Assembly: GCA_028751875.1 (NCBI GenBank)
Contig: CM054155.1
Span: 5,524,160 to 5,588,159, forward strand
Length of the DNA stretch: 64,000 nt
Origin: Rapana venosa
Lineage: Eukaryota > Mollusca > Gastropoda > Neogastropoda > Muricidae
Reading direction: 5' to 3'
Position numbers and translations under genes: made by a program. The notes under the pieces were generated by a model. It saw only the letters and a list, made by a program, of their open reading frames with translations. It had not been told where the DNA came from and did no database searches. Shown here one piece after another: positions 17,893-28,530 of the stretch (positions within the stretch are counted from its first letter, which is position 1; each line of letters opens with the position of its first letter).

Positions 17893-18450
17893 GAATACAC
17901 GCTACGCATCGCCACACCAAAACTATAAGCAAAGAATGAATGTAATGGAAGTAGAAAAGCAAAGAATGAATGCAATGGAAGTAGAAAAGCAAAGAATGAA
18001 TGCAATAGAAGTAGAAAAGCAACGAATGAATGCAATGGAAGTAGAAAAGCAAAGAATGAATGCAATGGAAGTAGAAAAGCAAAGAATGAATGCAATGGAA
18101 GTAGAAAAGCAAAGAATGAATGCAATGGAAGTAGAAAAGCAACGAATGAATGCAATGGAAGTAGAACGAAGTGCAAAACGAGATGTTTGGAGGTAAAATA
18201 CTTGAACCATACCATGGAAGTCAGTTACAAAATATGATTTACTGACGTTGAGGTTTCAAGCAGAAAACAGGGATGGGCACGCTGAAATCCACAGAGAGGT
18301 CAGAGGTGAACAACACGATCTTCGCCCAGTTCAGGCATCACCGAAACAGAATCAGTGCAGAGCCCCAGGACTGCTCAAAGAGTGAGGGTAGGGGAGCTTT
18401 CCTCACATCACTTCTGCTAGGCTGTTGTTGACACAGATGCCTGCAGTCCC
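17893..18450 (-). repeat. Repeat G with amplified 30-bp core
   Basis: A minus-strand copy of repeat G. Its 30-bp segment (AAAGAATGAATGCAATGGAA followed by GTAGAAAAGC) is present in eight consecutive units starting at 17,931, 17,961, ... 18,141. Only single-base variants occur (aac/aaa, ggaa/agaa, tgt/tgc). The remaining blocks ('gttgaggtttcaagcagaaa', 'ctgaaatccacagagagg') match 15,197-15,300. A 101-residue frame through the array (NAMEVEKQRM repeat) reflects unit length only. Confidence 0.9.
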
Positions 18451-18734
18451 AAGTGAGCGACACGATCTTCAGCCAATGCAGGCATCAGGGACTGACTTCC
18501 GGCAGTGTGTGGTGAGCGACCCTCTCCCTCTCCAGGGAGCAGTGACTGCTGGGACTGTTCCTGTCATCCTTGACACTGGCTATACCTGGCCTTCACCTTC
18601 ACCCTTCACCTAGCCCCTTGTCTAGTAGATCCACGGGGCACCACTGAAGATTTTGCAACCAGCTTCCTCAACAACGTGCGGTTCTCAGCTTCCGGTAGTA
18701 TGCCGTTCCGCTGAAGGCCAGTCCGCCTGGCCTT
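18451..18734. other. Unassigned sequence
   Basis: A short echo of repeat G at 18,457-18,480 ('gagcgacacgatcttcagcc'); otherwise nothing recognised. Confidence 0.5.
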
Positions 18735-19030
18735 AAAGGTAAGGGTGTCCCATAACCTATGTGGTCGCTGGGGAGCGAGGCGTCAGAGACCTCACTTTCT
18801 CCAGGGGGCCAGTATAATTATTGAGGGCGGCACCCATCTCCTCTCCCTCGCTTCTTTACCTTCCCTGACCCTAAAGAGGCAGGTACCCATTTACAGCTAG
18901 GTAAACTTGAGGACTGTACTGAAACCAAGGAATGCAAACAGTCACCCATCCACTTGGTAACCACTCTCGATGCTGCTTAACCTTAGCTTGGAGAAAGCGA
19001 GTGCTCTGACCACTGAGCTATCCATCCTAC
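18735..19030 (-). mobile_element. SINE-B, full-length
   Basis: A minus-strand copy with both ends: 3' end 'aaggtaagggtgtcccat' at 18,735 and head 'gagctatccatcctac' at 19,030. The A box (TAGCTCAGTGG on minus) and the 5S-like region (TTAAGCAGCATCGAGAGTGG, CAAGTGGATGGGTGAC) are intact. It is the most complete copy at the head end. Confidence 0.92.
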
Positions 19031-19069
19031 GCTTCCACAAAAGGCAGTAAGCTTACAAATAAGATTTTG

Positions 19070-19290
19070 AAGCGGGAACAGAATGTCGTACGCGTGTTTG
19101 CACACAAGGCCTCTCAACTGAAACCCAGTACTTGCATATATTATGGGGAACAGAGTTTGGCCATACTCCAAGGAAGAAATCCTTACAAGCAAATAATAGT
19201 CTACACCAGCAGTGACCCGATGCTACGCTTTCTGAGTCCACTAGATGCCAGTTTGGCTCTGTAACCACTTGGCTACTTCTCCCCAAGTGG
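19070..19290 (-). mobile_element. Possible tRNA-derived SINE
   Basis: On the minus strand, 'gagaagtagccaagtggtta' (about 19,285-19,265) resembles an A box (TRGCNNAGTGG). A B-box-like 'atcgggtcactgc' follows about 50 bases later. No second copy was found in the window and the B box is poor, so this is tentative. Confidence 0.35.
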
Positions 19291-19329
19291 AGCTGGTCCT
19301 GCACTATCTCTTCACTACAAGACCTGTCG

Positions 19330-19537
19330 ATTGGGCAGACTGACAGACTGACAGACAGACTGACTGACTGACTGACTGACTGACTGACTGACTGACAGAC
19401 AGACAGACTGACAGACAGACTGACTGACAGATAGACTGACAGACAGACAGACAGACAGACTGACAGGCTGAACAGAAAGTAACACATAGCCTTTGACTTT
19501 GACGAACAGTGGAACAAAAGCATTTGAAATAAAGAAA

Positions 19538-19576
<39 letters not shown>

Positions 19577-19637
19577 TCTCTCTCTCTCTCTCTTCTCTCT
19601 CTCTTCCTCCACACCACACACACACACACACACACAA

Positions 19638-19680
<43 letters not shown>

Positions 19681-19720
19681 TATCACTTAATGTGAAAAGA
19701 TGGTAAATTAAAGAAAGAAA
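19330..19720. repeat. (CTGA/CAGA)n, (CT)n and (CA)n cluster
   Basis: A tetranucleotide array of CTGA and CAGA units (19,335-19,470) is followed by CT (19,540-19,606) and CA (19,612-19,676). The hairpin-like motif 'taatatcacttaatgtgaaaag' follows at 19,678-19,710. Ser/Val- and Arg/Glu-rich frames here are artefacts. Confidence 0.95.
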
Positions 19721-19985
19721 TAAAAAGCAAACGCGCACCCCACCACCACCACCACACACCTCAAACAGGCCAACCTCCAACCTCCAAACACCCCCCCCCC
19801 CCCCGTCCTTTTTTTCGAACTAAATCTGCTGAAGTCAAGTCTTCATGGTGGAATTTGGGCAATGTGACATGAGGCATAAATACCAATCAGTTAGGTCAGT
19901 ATACAATACTGTAATTTTTTTGTTTAAAATCATTTATTTTAATCTTTCTGTCCATGGGGGGGGGGGGGGGGGGGGGGGGGGGGGA
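19721..19985. repeat. Poly-C and poly-G tracts
   Basis: A C run at about 19,790-19,804 and a 29-base G run at 19,956-19,984, with unrecognised sequence between. Confidence 0.9.
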
Positions 19986-20660
19986 TTCCTTTGGGTTGTC
20001 TAAGATCCTCAGATGAGAAAACTGAATGTCAGACACAGATCGGCTGATTCCCTTGCTTTTTCTTACCGTTCACTGCATTTTAGTCTAGTTCTCCTGCGCT
20101 GCTATGAGAAAATATGTCCACAATAAACGCCATCTACCCGGAATCACCTGTAGGCAGCCTGTGGGTGTGATTCCTTTTTTCTGAACGTGATACCTTCTTT
20201 TCACCGCAACGCCATGGTATCAGTTTAATCTCAGACCCAAACTGAGAAACAAAAAGATTTTCACCACTGACCAGAAACATTTTTCTACCAGCCTGCGGTC
20301 AAAGACGAAATGCGAATTTCATCTTCCTGTTTTTATTTTATCGGTTTCACTCAGTGATTCTAAGATGAAAGTATTTGCATACGCGGGTTTTTGCTTATAA
20401 AGAGCGGGGTTGTCTCGTGGTGTGGGTCGTCTCTCTATCTCTCTCTCGTTCTGTCTGTTGCTCGATTCCTTGGGTGTGGGAATTACTTGGAGGGTGTTGT
20501 TCACACTTTTTGCAACATGATGTGGTACGTTTCTGGTGGCTGTGATTTCGGTATTCAGTGTTTCCAGTGTGGTAAGCTGAATTTGACTTTTTTTTATCTT
20601 TACATTCCTGGATCAGTTTTCTTAGGGTGTAGGTCTTTTTGTTTGTTTTTTCTTTTCTTC
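19986..20660. other. Unassigned sequence before the gap
   Basis: No gene, SINE head or LINE motif was recognised. The open frame entering the gap from 20,391 has no recognisable domain. Confidence 0.55.
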
Positions 20661-20710
20661 AACTTTTTTTTTTTTTTTTTTGGGGTGTTTTTTTTTTTTG
20701 GGGGGGGGGG
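20661..20710. repeat. Poly-T / poly-G run at the gap edge
   Basis: T runs interrupted by 'gggg', then an uninterrupted G run reaching the first N. Confidence 0.95.
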
Positions 20711-21210
20711 NNNNNNNNNNNNNNNNNNNNNNNNNNNNNNNNNNNNNNNNNNNNNNNNNNNNNNNNNNNNNNNNNNNNNNNNNNNNNNNNNNNNNNNNNN
20801 NNNNNNNNNNNNNNNNNNNNNNNNNNNNNNNNNNNNNNNNNNNNNNNNNNNNNNNNNNNNNNNNNNNNNNNNNNNNNNNNNNNNNNNNNNNNNNNNNNNN
20901 NNNNNNNNNNNNNNNNNNNNNNNNNNNNNNNNNNNNNNNNNNNNNNNNNNNNNNNNNNNNNNNNNNNNNNNNNNNNNNNNNNNNNNNNNNNNNNNNNNNN
21001 NNNNNNNNNNNNNNNNNNNNNNNNNNNNNNNNNNNNNNNNNNNNNNNNNNNNNNNNNNNNNNNNNNNNNNNNNNNNNNNNNNNNNNNNNNNNNNNNNNNN
21101 NNNNNNNNNNNNNNNNNNNNNNNNNNNNNNNNNNNNNNNNNNNNNNNNNNNNNNNNNNNNNNNNNNNNNNNNNNNNNNNNNNNNNNNNNNNNNNNNNNNN
21201 NNNNNNNNNN
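20711..21210. other. Scaffold gap of exactly 500 N
   Basis: A round-number gap of unknown true size. Frames spanning it are meaningless. Confidence 1.
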
Positions 21211-21358
21211 CACCCACACCCACCTTATATGCTCACTCATCATATATAAAGGAAAATCAGAAACAACCCAAACAGAAGTTGGAATCAAAACAAAAAGTAA
21301 AACAATGACACACATTCCGTCCCTCACCCTTGGTCCTACACATGCATACACTTTTAAA
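21211..21358. other. Unassigned sequence after the gap
   Basis: Nothing recognisable before the SINE-A. Confidence 0.5.
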
Positions 21359-21580
21359 TCCTTCGGATGAGACTATAAACAGAGGCCCCGTGTTCGAACG
21401 CATGCAGAACATCTTGCGCACACGTTAAATCCTGTTCCGCTTTTCGGAAGAGTAGGCCATTGCGTGCCAGTGGAAACAGATGAAAAAATTTACAAAACCG
21501 CGTACACACGGGGACTGGATGTAAAAAAGCACATGTGTGCTTATTCCATTATCCTCGATATAAAAAATAAATAAATAAAA
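21359..21580 (+). mobile_element. SINE-A, headless
   Basis: Runs from 'tccttcggatgagactataa' to the A/T tail 'aataaataaataaaa'. It abuts the L2-like 3' end directly. Confidence 0.88.
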
Positions 21581-21706
21581 TCCGGCCTCATGACATATTT
21601 ATTCCAAACCTAAGATTTTTCCCTCCTGTTTCATCTCATTTCTGTCCTTGACTTCAACAGCCGAAATCCCCACCACTCTGCCAAAGTGTACAACCTTTAT
21701 GCGCGC

Positions 21707-21737
<31 letters not shown>

Positions 21738-21883
21738 TGTGCACGGGCGTGTGCGTGTGTGTATGTACATTTGAATTTGCTAACTTTGTTAATTGTTATT
21801 GTTTGTATGTGTAAGAATATGTTGAATGCAAGCGTTTTGATTTGTTTTTACAATATATAGCGCTATATACACTCAAATGTTTA

Positions 21884-21958
<75 letters not shown>

Positions 21959-21960
21959 AT
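21581..21960 (+). mobile_element. L2-like LINE 3' end with GT and ATT tracts
   Basis: It begins at the last codons of the LINE ('catatttattccaaacctaag', matching the reverse of 12,500-12,520). The 3' UTR contains GC/GT (21,700-21,741) and the 'gttttgatttgtttttacaa' and 'tatagcgctatata' motifs. It ends in a (TTA)n array (21,883-21,957). Confidence 0.82.
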
Positions 21961-22439
21961 GTGCACTTTTTAAAAGGCAAACACACATCAATCCTTCCAT
22001 CAAAAGAATAAATTCAGGCAATATAAAATCGCCCACCAACTCTTACATCAGCAGCAACACTTTCAGTGATCTAATACAATGAAAAAGAAACACACACACA
22101 CTCACGCACGCGCACGCGCGCGAACACGCACACACACACACACACACCACAAACCAGAACCAAAGCATATCAGGGTCTAATATGACATCAACTCATCAGC
22201 AGATCAATACTCCTATAAAGGTATTATTAAATCAGAGAATATAATATGACTGTACAAACTTGGGTCAAATAACATTTTAAATGACAATAATAACATCAGT
22301 GGCACCTCCATCTCCCCGCCCCACGCACCATGCCACATGCAACTTTATATTGATTTCTGTTGCTTCAATGAGCTACAATATAATTATACATGTTCAAGTG
22401 AAACAGTTCAGGATGATGCGTAAGGCAGATATCCATGTC
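21961..22439. other. Unassigned sequence with CA tract
   Basis: CA/CG tract at 22,091-22,147; otherwise unrecognised. 22,081 is the left edge of the segment duplicated at 24,868. Confidence 0.55.
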
Positions 22440-22677
22440 TAAGTTTACAAGTCGAGTTCTGAACTTTAATGGTATTAATATAGACAGCGCTAAATCTTGT
22501 AAAGCAAACAAATCGAAGTGCTTGCATTCAACTCATTCTTACACAGTCATGCAACCAGTAATAATTAATAGTTCCAACAAGTCCAAATGTGCACGCACGC
22601 ACGCACGCACGCGCGCAAGCGCGCACGCACACACACACTCACACACATACTTACAAACACGGGAGTGCGCGCGCGCA

Positions 22678-22756
<79 letters not shown>

Positions 22757-22757
22757 G

Positions 22758-22798
<41 letters not shown>

Positions 22799-23560
22799 AC
22801 GTTTAGGTAGGGTGGTGGAGATGAAGGTGGCTGTTGAAAAGTAGAAAAAGACATGAGAAATAAAAGGAAACAAGAACGTTTTTGGCTGGATTTGAAAGTG
22901 TCACATGTAGCTTTGGCGAAGGATAGAGGGAGGTCATTCCAGGTGGATGGACCAGAAACAGAGAAAGAGCGACGGCCAACTGTGGTTTGTTTGAGTCTGG
23001 GAGTTGGGAAGCGCAGAGTGTCAGCGGCTGAACGAAGAGAACAAAATGGATGTAAGGTGGGGAAAAGTTACAGAGATAAGAGGGGCAAAATAGGAGACAT
23101 TTTAAACAGAGGTTTGATCTTTACCTCACCCTTTGTGAGACGGAGCCAGTGAAGAGTCGCGTGTGTTTAGATTTTTTTTTTTCTTAGGACAGTCGAGTTG
23201 AGAGTTTTGTATAGTTGAAGGAGGGATGTGAGTGGTAGACATAAACAGGGAATCACAGTATTCCCCCAAAGGAACGAATAAGAGATTTTTACCAGCTTGA
23301 AATTTGATCATGGCAGGTATTTGCAAATTTTATTAGCACCGTAATTGATAGTAGCAAACGGGAGGTCTGGGTGATGAATTTTTTTTTATAGAGATGTGTT
23401 TCAAAAACCCACCTAGATATTTTTAAAAGGGACAAAGGAAAACCCATTGTGAATTCCCCTGAATCGTTTGATGGAGGAAAATTGGGGCCAGTGTGTGTGT
23501 GTGGGAGGGTATGGGGGGGGGGGGGGGGGTCAAGTCGGAGAGAAAGCATCACGAAATGGA
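22440..23560 (-). mobile_element. L2-like LINE remnant, 3' UTR and C-terminus
   Basis: On the minus strand the 3' UTR motif ('agcgctaaatcttgtaaagc' on plus, 22,487) and a large CG/CA array (22,590-22,795) precede the C-terminal coding remnant. This matches the copy at 12.5-12.9 kb ('gcgacggccaactgtgg', 'gagggaggtcattccagg', 'gtcgagttgagagttttgta'). Many indels destroy the frame. From about 23,330 it grades into lower-identity sequence with a G run (23,512-23,529). Unlike the 12-kb copy, it has no SINE-E insertion at the corresponding point. Confidence 0.8.
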
Positions 23561-23666
23561 CGGAGGGACACTATGTAGGACTGGACAGGATGCCCTGTTT
23601 AGATATAATTATCTCCTGACCACAAGCCCTGACTCTGCACTCAGGTCCCCACTTCACACCACCAGA

Positions 23667-23965
23667 GTCAAAGGACAGATGATAAGATGATGATGATGAT
23701 GTGATGATGATGATGATGAGTGAGTGATGGATGGTGAGATGGTGTGATGATGTGATGATGATGTGGTGGTGGATGATGTAATGGTGGTGGTGTGATGTTG
23801 ATGATGGTGGTAATATGGCAATGGTGATGATGGTGGTTGTGATGATGGGTGGATGATGGTGATGATGATGCAGATGATGATTGTAATGGTGGTGGTCGTG
23901 ATGATGATGGTGATGATGATGATGATGATGATGATGGTGGTGATTGTGGTGGTGATGACGATGAT
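23667..23965. repeat. (GAT)n-rich array
   Basis: Degenerate trinucleotide array of gatgat/ggtggt units. Ile/Thr- and Met/Val-rich frames are artefacts. Confidence 0.95.
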
Positions 23966-24388
23966 TCTGCTATTGATGCTCCTAAAAATGATGATGAAGG
24001 TTTTATTACTATTCCCTTTTTGTCCTAAAGGTGGAACAAGCAGGCTACACAGCCAAGTTTGAAGCACGACAAGTTTATACATACAAAATGTCCAATTATC
24101 ACAGAATTAGTTGTTTTTGCAACTTAGACGTCCTCCTGAATAAACAAACGATTTATGAAAATATACCGAAGAAGATCAAACTTTTGAAACATCGTACGAT
24201 CAAATCAAACTAATGTAATAAAAAAAAAAGTAATGTAACATAATGGAATGTAGTATAATGTATTGCAGTGTTACTAGAATCTGACAGAGCGCTTTGCTCG
24301 TCTAATATCTCTTTGAGTGAAAAGAAGTAAAATCGAAGCACCACCACCACCACCACCACCAACAACAACAAAGGTATTTACTTGTTCT
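23966..24388. other. Unassigned sequence
   Basis: No recognised feature apart from a short CACCAC/AAC tract near 24,338-24,372. It is present in both duplicated copies. Confidence 0.55.
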
Positions 24389-24620
24389 ATTTATTTATTT
24401 AATTATTCTTTTATATCGAGGATAATTGAATAAGCACTTATGTGCTTTTTTTTTTTATCCAGTCCCCGTGTGTATGCGGTTTTGTAAATTTTGTCATCCG
24501 TTCCCACCGGCACACAATGGCCTACTCTTACGAAGAGCGGAACAGGAATTAACGTGTGTGCAAGATGTTCTGCGTGCGTTCGCACACGGGGCCTCGTTTA
24601 TAGTCTCATCCGAAGGACTT
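24389..24620 (-). mobile_element. SINE-A, headless
   Basis: The minus-strand body ('tcgaggataattgaataagc', 'gtcatccgttcccaccggc', 'ctcatccgaaggactt') with an ATTT-rich tail at 24,389-24,415. It has a noisy counterpart at 27,216-27,455. Confidence 0.88.
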
Positions 24621-24867
24621 TTGGGGTAACCCCAGAGAGAGGTGACACAACCTAGTGAATAAATACTGATGCTATGACAGCAACCCCCCCCCCCCCCATC
24701 CCCCAGATAAAACACAATCATTCGAAAAACACACACAAAGTTGTCAATTAAAAACCTGTTTTCAATGCTTAGAATCATAGAAAAAAGCTACCGTAATTAC
24801 AAGAGAAAGACCGCCACTGCAACGAACAAGCGATCGATTTACCTAAATTTTATTAACTGACACCCTG
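24621..24867. other. Unassigned sequence to the duplication junction
   Basis: Contains a C run (24,684-24,697). The segment ends at the junction with the degraded copy. Confidence 0.6.
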
Positions 24868-25229
24868 AAAAAGAAAACACAAAACACACTCACGCACGCG
24901 CACGCGCGCGAAAAACCCCCACAAAACACACACACCCCACAAACCAAAACCCAAAAGGCTTACCCGGGTTTTAATATGACTTTCAACTCATAACAGATAA
25001 AATACTCCTTAAATATTTTTAAAAATAAAGAATTTTAATATGACTGTAAAAAAACCTTGGGGGTCAAATAACATTTTAAATGACAAAAATTTAACATCGG
25101 GGGCACCCCCATCTCCCCGCCCCACGCCCCAGCCCATGCAACTTTATTTTGATTCTTTGCTTCAATAGCAACAATAAAAATTTAACATGTTAAAGTGAAA
25201 CAGTTAAAGGATGAGGGTAAGGGATATCC

Positions 25230-26300
25230 ATGCTTTTTTAAACAAGTCGAGTTCTGAAACTTTAAGGGTAAAAATATAGACGCGCTAAATCTTTTTAAAA
25301 GAAAACCAAATCGAAGTGTTTGGCTTTCAATCTTTTCTTACACAGTCATGCAACCATAATAATTAATAGTTCCAAAAAAGCCCAAATGTGCACGACGCAC
25401 GCACGCACGCCGCAACGCGCACGCAAAAACAAACACCCCCAACACATACTTACAAACAGGGGAGTGCGCCGCGCACGCGCACACAACACACACACACACA
25501 CCCCAAAACACACCACACACACACCACACACACCCACAAAAACACACCCCAACCCCACGCAGCACAAAACACCACCACACACAACCCACATACATACTTT
25601 AGGTAGGGTGGGGGAAAGAAAGGTGGCTGTTGAAAAGTAAAAAAAGACATGAAAATAAAAGGAAACAAGAACGTTTTGTCTGGATTTGAAATGTACATGT
25701 GGGCTTTTGGCAAGGATAGGGGGAGGTCTTTCCCTGGAGGGACCAAACAGAAAAAAAGGCCCGGCCCCAACTGTGGTTTTTTTGGTTTGGGAAAAGTTGG
25801 GAACCAGGGGGCAGGGGCAAAAGGGAAAGAGAACAAAAGGGAGTGTACAGGGTGGAGACAGTTCAAGAAAGGGGTTTGCAAAATATAGAATTTGAAAGGG
25901 GGTTTGATTTTTATACCCCCCTTTTTTGGGGAACGGGAAACCCAGTAAAGAGTGGGCGTTTTTTAGATTTTTTTCTTTCTTAGGACTAGTCATTTCCCAA
26001 GGTTTTGTATCTTTGAAGGGAGTGGTTAAATTTATGCGGGTTTGACAATTTTAAACAAGAATCACAGAAACCCAACTGAACGAATAAGAGATTTGTCCAC
26101 TTGAAATTTGCATCAGGGGACAGGTTTTTTGCAAATTCCCTTTTATGCCCCGTAATTGAAAGTACAAGACTGGCTTTTCGGGGTGATGAATTTTTTCTTT
26201 TAGAAGTGTTTTCAAAAACCACACCGGGATTTCACAGAGGGGAACGGGGGAACTGCCCCTTTGCTAAATTTCCACTGAAGGCGTTTTTGTTGGGGAAAAA
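25230..26300 (-). mobile_element. Noisy copy of the L2-like remnant
   Basis: Counterpart of 22,440-23,490: 'cgcgctaaatctt' near 25,281, CA tract 25,385-25,570, 'gggggaggtctttccctgg' and 'ctttcttaggactagtc'. No independent information beyond the first copy. Confidence 0.75.
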
Positions 26301-27215
26301 AATTTGGGCCCTTGCTGTGTGTTTTTGGGGGGGGTTATGGGGGGGGTTTTCAACGGGGAAGGGGAAAGGGGCACAAGTGGACGGGGGAAACATTTAAAAG
26401 GACTGGACGGGGATCCCCCTTTTAAATTTTTAATTATCTCCTTTCCAACAAAAGCCCCGCCCTTGCATCGGGTCCCCACTTACACCCCCAAAGGCCAAAG
26501 GACAGATGATGATGAGGAGGATGATGATGATGTGTTTGGGGTTGTGGGGGTTTGAGGATGGTGAGATGGTAGTGGTATAGGGTGATGATTGTGGTGGTGG
26601 TAAGGTAATGGTGGGGGTTTTGATGTTGATATGGGGGTAATGGCAATGGTGATGAGGGTGGGGGTGTTGAGGGGGTGGAGAGGGTGATGTTGAGGCAGAT
26701 GAGGATTGAAATTTGGTGGTGGCCCGGAAATGTATGGTGGTTGATGATGAGATGATGATGGGGTGATTGGGTGGGATGACGATGATTTGTTTTGATGTCC
26801 AAAAAATGATGATGGGGGTTTTATTACTTTTCCCTTTTTCCAAAAGGGGGGAAAAAGGGGGTACACAGCCAAGTTTGAAGCACGAAAGTTTTTTTCATAC
26901 AAAATGCCCCAATTTTTCACAAAATATTTGTTTTTGGGCAACTTAGACGTCCTCCTGAAAAACAAAGTTTTATGAAAATATCCCGAAAAAGATCAAAACT
27001 TTTGAAAACTTTTACAAATCAAATCAAACAAATGTAATAAAAAAAAAAGTAATGTAACAAAAGGGAATGATTATAATGTTTTTTGCGTTTATTTAAAATT
27101 TGGGACAGAGGTTTTGGGCTCCCCTTAAAAACTCTTTGAGTGAAAAAAAAGTAAAATAAACCCACCCCCACCCCCAACCCCCACCAACAACAAAAAAGGG
27201 GATTTTTTTTCCCAA
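26301..27215. other. Noisy copy of the GAT array and flank
   Basis: GAT array at 26,505-26,815 and flanks equal 23,560-24,388 with errors. Confidence 0.75.
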
Positions 27216-27455
27216 ATTTATTTATTTAATTATTTTTTTTTTTATCGGGGATAATTGAAAAGCACTTAGGGTTTTTTTTTTTTTATCCATCCCCCGTGGT
27301 AGGGGGTTTTAAAAATTTTTTGTCACCCCTTCCCCACCCACCAAGGGCCCTTTATTTCTTACGAAGGGGGAAACAAAATTAACGGTGTGCAAGATGTTTT
27401 TGCTGGCCTTTTTCCCCCAGGGGGCCTCCCCTTTATATTTCTCATCCAAAGGGAA
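27216..27455 (-). mobile_element. Noisy copy of SINE-A
   Basis: 'tttatcggggataattgaa', 'gtgtgcaagatgttt' and 'ctcatccaaagg' in SINE-A order; counterpart of 24,389-24,620. Confidence 0.75.
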
Positions 27456-27722
27456 ATTTTTTGGGGGAAAACCCCAGAGAGAGGTGACAAAACCCTTTGT
27501 GAAAAAATCCCGTGCTATACAGAAACCCCCCCCCCCCCCCCACCCCCAAAGAAAAACACAATCATTCGAAAAACCCCACAAAAAGTTGTAAATTAAAAAA
27601 ACCTGTTTAAAAGCTTAGAATCATAGAAAAAACTCCCTTTTTAAAATTACAAGGGGAAAGACCCCCGGAAAAGGGAAAAAGCGATCGATGTTTACCAAAA
27701 TTTTTATTAAGCTGACACCCTG

Positions 27723-28344
27723 TCGCCCAAAAAAGCAGGGAAATTGGTTTTTTCATGTATGCATGTAAACCACACAAACACAAAAACCACAAGACACACA
27801 CTCGAGCGCCGGCCACACACAAAAAAAACACCACACACACACACACACACACGGCGCCGCGCCGCACACACCACCCCACAACGCGAATGCCCCCCCCGTA
27901 CAATAATATAAGGACTCCTAAGAAATCTAATCAAAAAGGGATTCCTTCAAATTTGTTTTCTCAGCCCAAAACTCTAAAAATAAGCCCAAACACACACAAA
28001 CACACACACACACACACACGCATAAACCCAGGGCGCCCCAAGCAGGTCTTTTAAATTTAAAGCGCTAGAGCAAACCCCAAAAAGAACACAAAATGACAAA
28101 AACAAGGCGTCCCAGACTGGGTTCCCTACCTACAAATTTTATTCAGAAAAAATTCAGGGGGAAGGGCAGGACAATGCTCCTTCAGGTCAGAAAATTTAAA
28201 TAACTCAAAAGGTAAAAATGAGGGACCACTTCACCCCAACAGGTTTTACCAATGACAATGTAAACAGTCTTTAAAGGTCGACAACAAAATAAATCTTCCC
28301 ACTTAGATCTAAAGGCCACAATTCTGTTTATTTGTGGAGAAGGT
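27723..28344. repeat. CA-rich tracts and unassigned noisy sequence
   Basis: CA-rich stretches at 27,765-27,880 and 27,985-28,022. 28,040-28,344 is unrecognised. Confidence 0.6.
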
Positions 28345-28530
28345 GACCCCCAAAGAAGACGGGGGCAAAAACCAAAACCCGGGAACATGAAGCAAACGAG
28401 AGCCCCTTGCCCGGGTTGGTGATTGGCTCGCAATCACTTTCCCGGGAATCCGCCATTTTGGGTTTTTCGTCTGCTAGACGGGAAGGGGCCCGACAGAAGG
28501 GCCTGTGTTTTTTTTTTTGATAGATGAAAT
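28345..28530 (-). repeat. GC-rich dispersed segment, inverted relative to 32.4 kb
   Basis: On the minus strand it reads 'aaaatggcggattcccgggaa', 'gagccaatcacc' and 'cccgggcaagg'. The same order occurs on plus at 32,390-32,485. The CCAAT-like and AAAATGGCGG strings could be promoter-like or simply repeat sequence; the base quality is too poor to decide. Confidence 0.4.

Larger units (their letters stand above)
22081..27722. repeat. 2.8-kb tandem duplication, second copy degraded
   Basis: 22,081-24,867 and 24,868-27,722 share every landmark in the same order. These are the CG/CA tract, the L2-like remnant, 'aattatctcct', the GAT array, 'tacacagccaagtttgaagc', 'acttagacgtcctcctgaa', the SINE-A and 'tcattcgaaaaac...gcgatcgat...ctgacaccctg'. 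The second copy is full of homopolymer expansions and small indels. The junction at 24,868 coincides with the switch from clean to noisy sequence. Confidence 0.9.

Noticed and set aside
17893..18196. 101-residue frame with repeated NAMEVEKQRM
   Set aside because: Produced by eight 30-bp units; the single-unit sibling at 15.4 kb shows the segment is part of a non-coding dispersed repeat.
20391..21370. Frames of 189-305 codons across 20.6-21.4 kb
   Set aside because: Most of their length is the run of N.
22081..27722. Recent biological segmental duplication
   Set aside because: Differences between the copies are mainly homopolymer-type errors and start abruptly at the junction, so an assembly artefact is the better explanation until spanning reads are shown.
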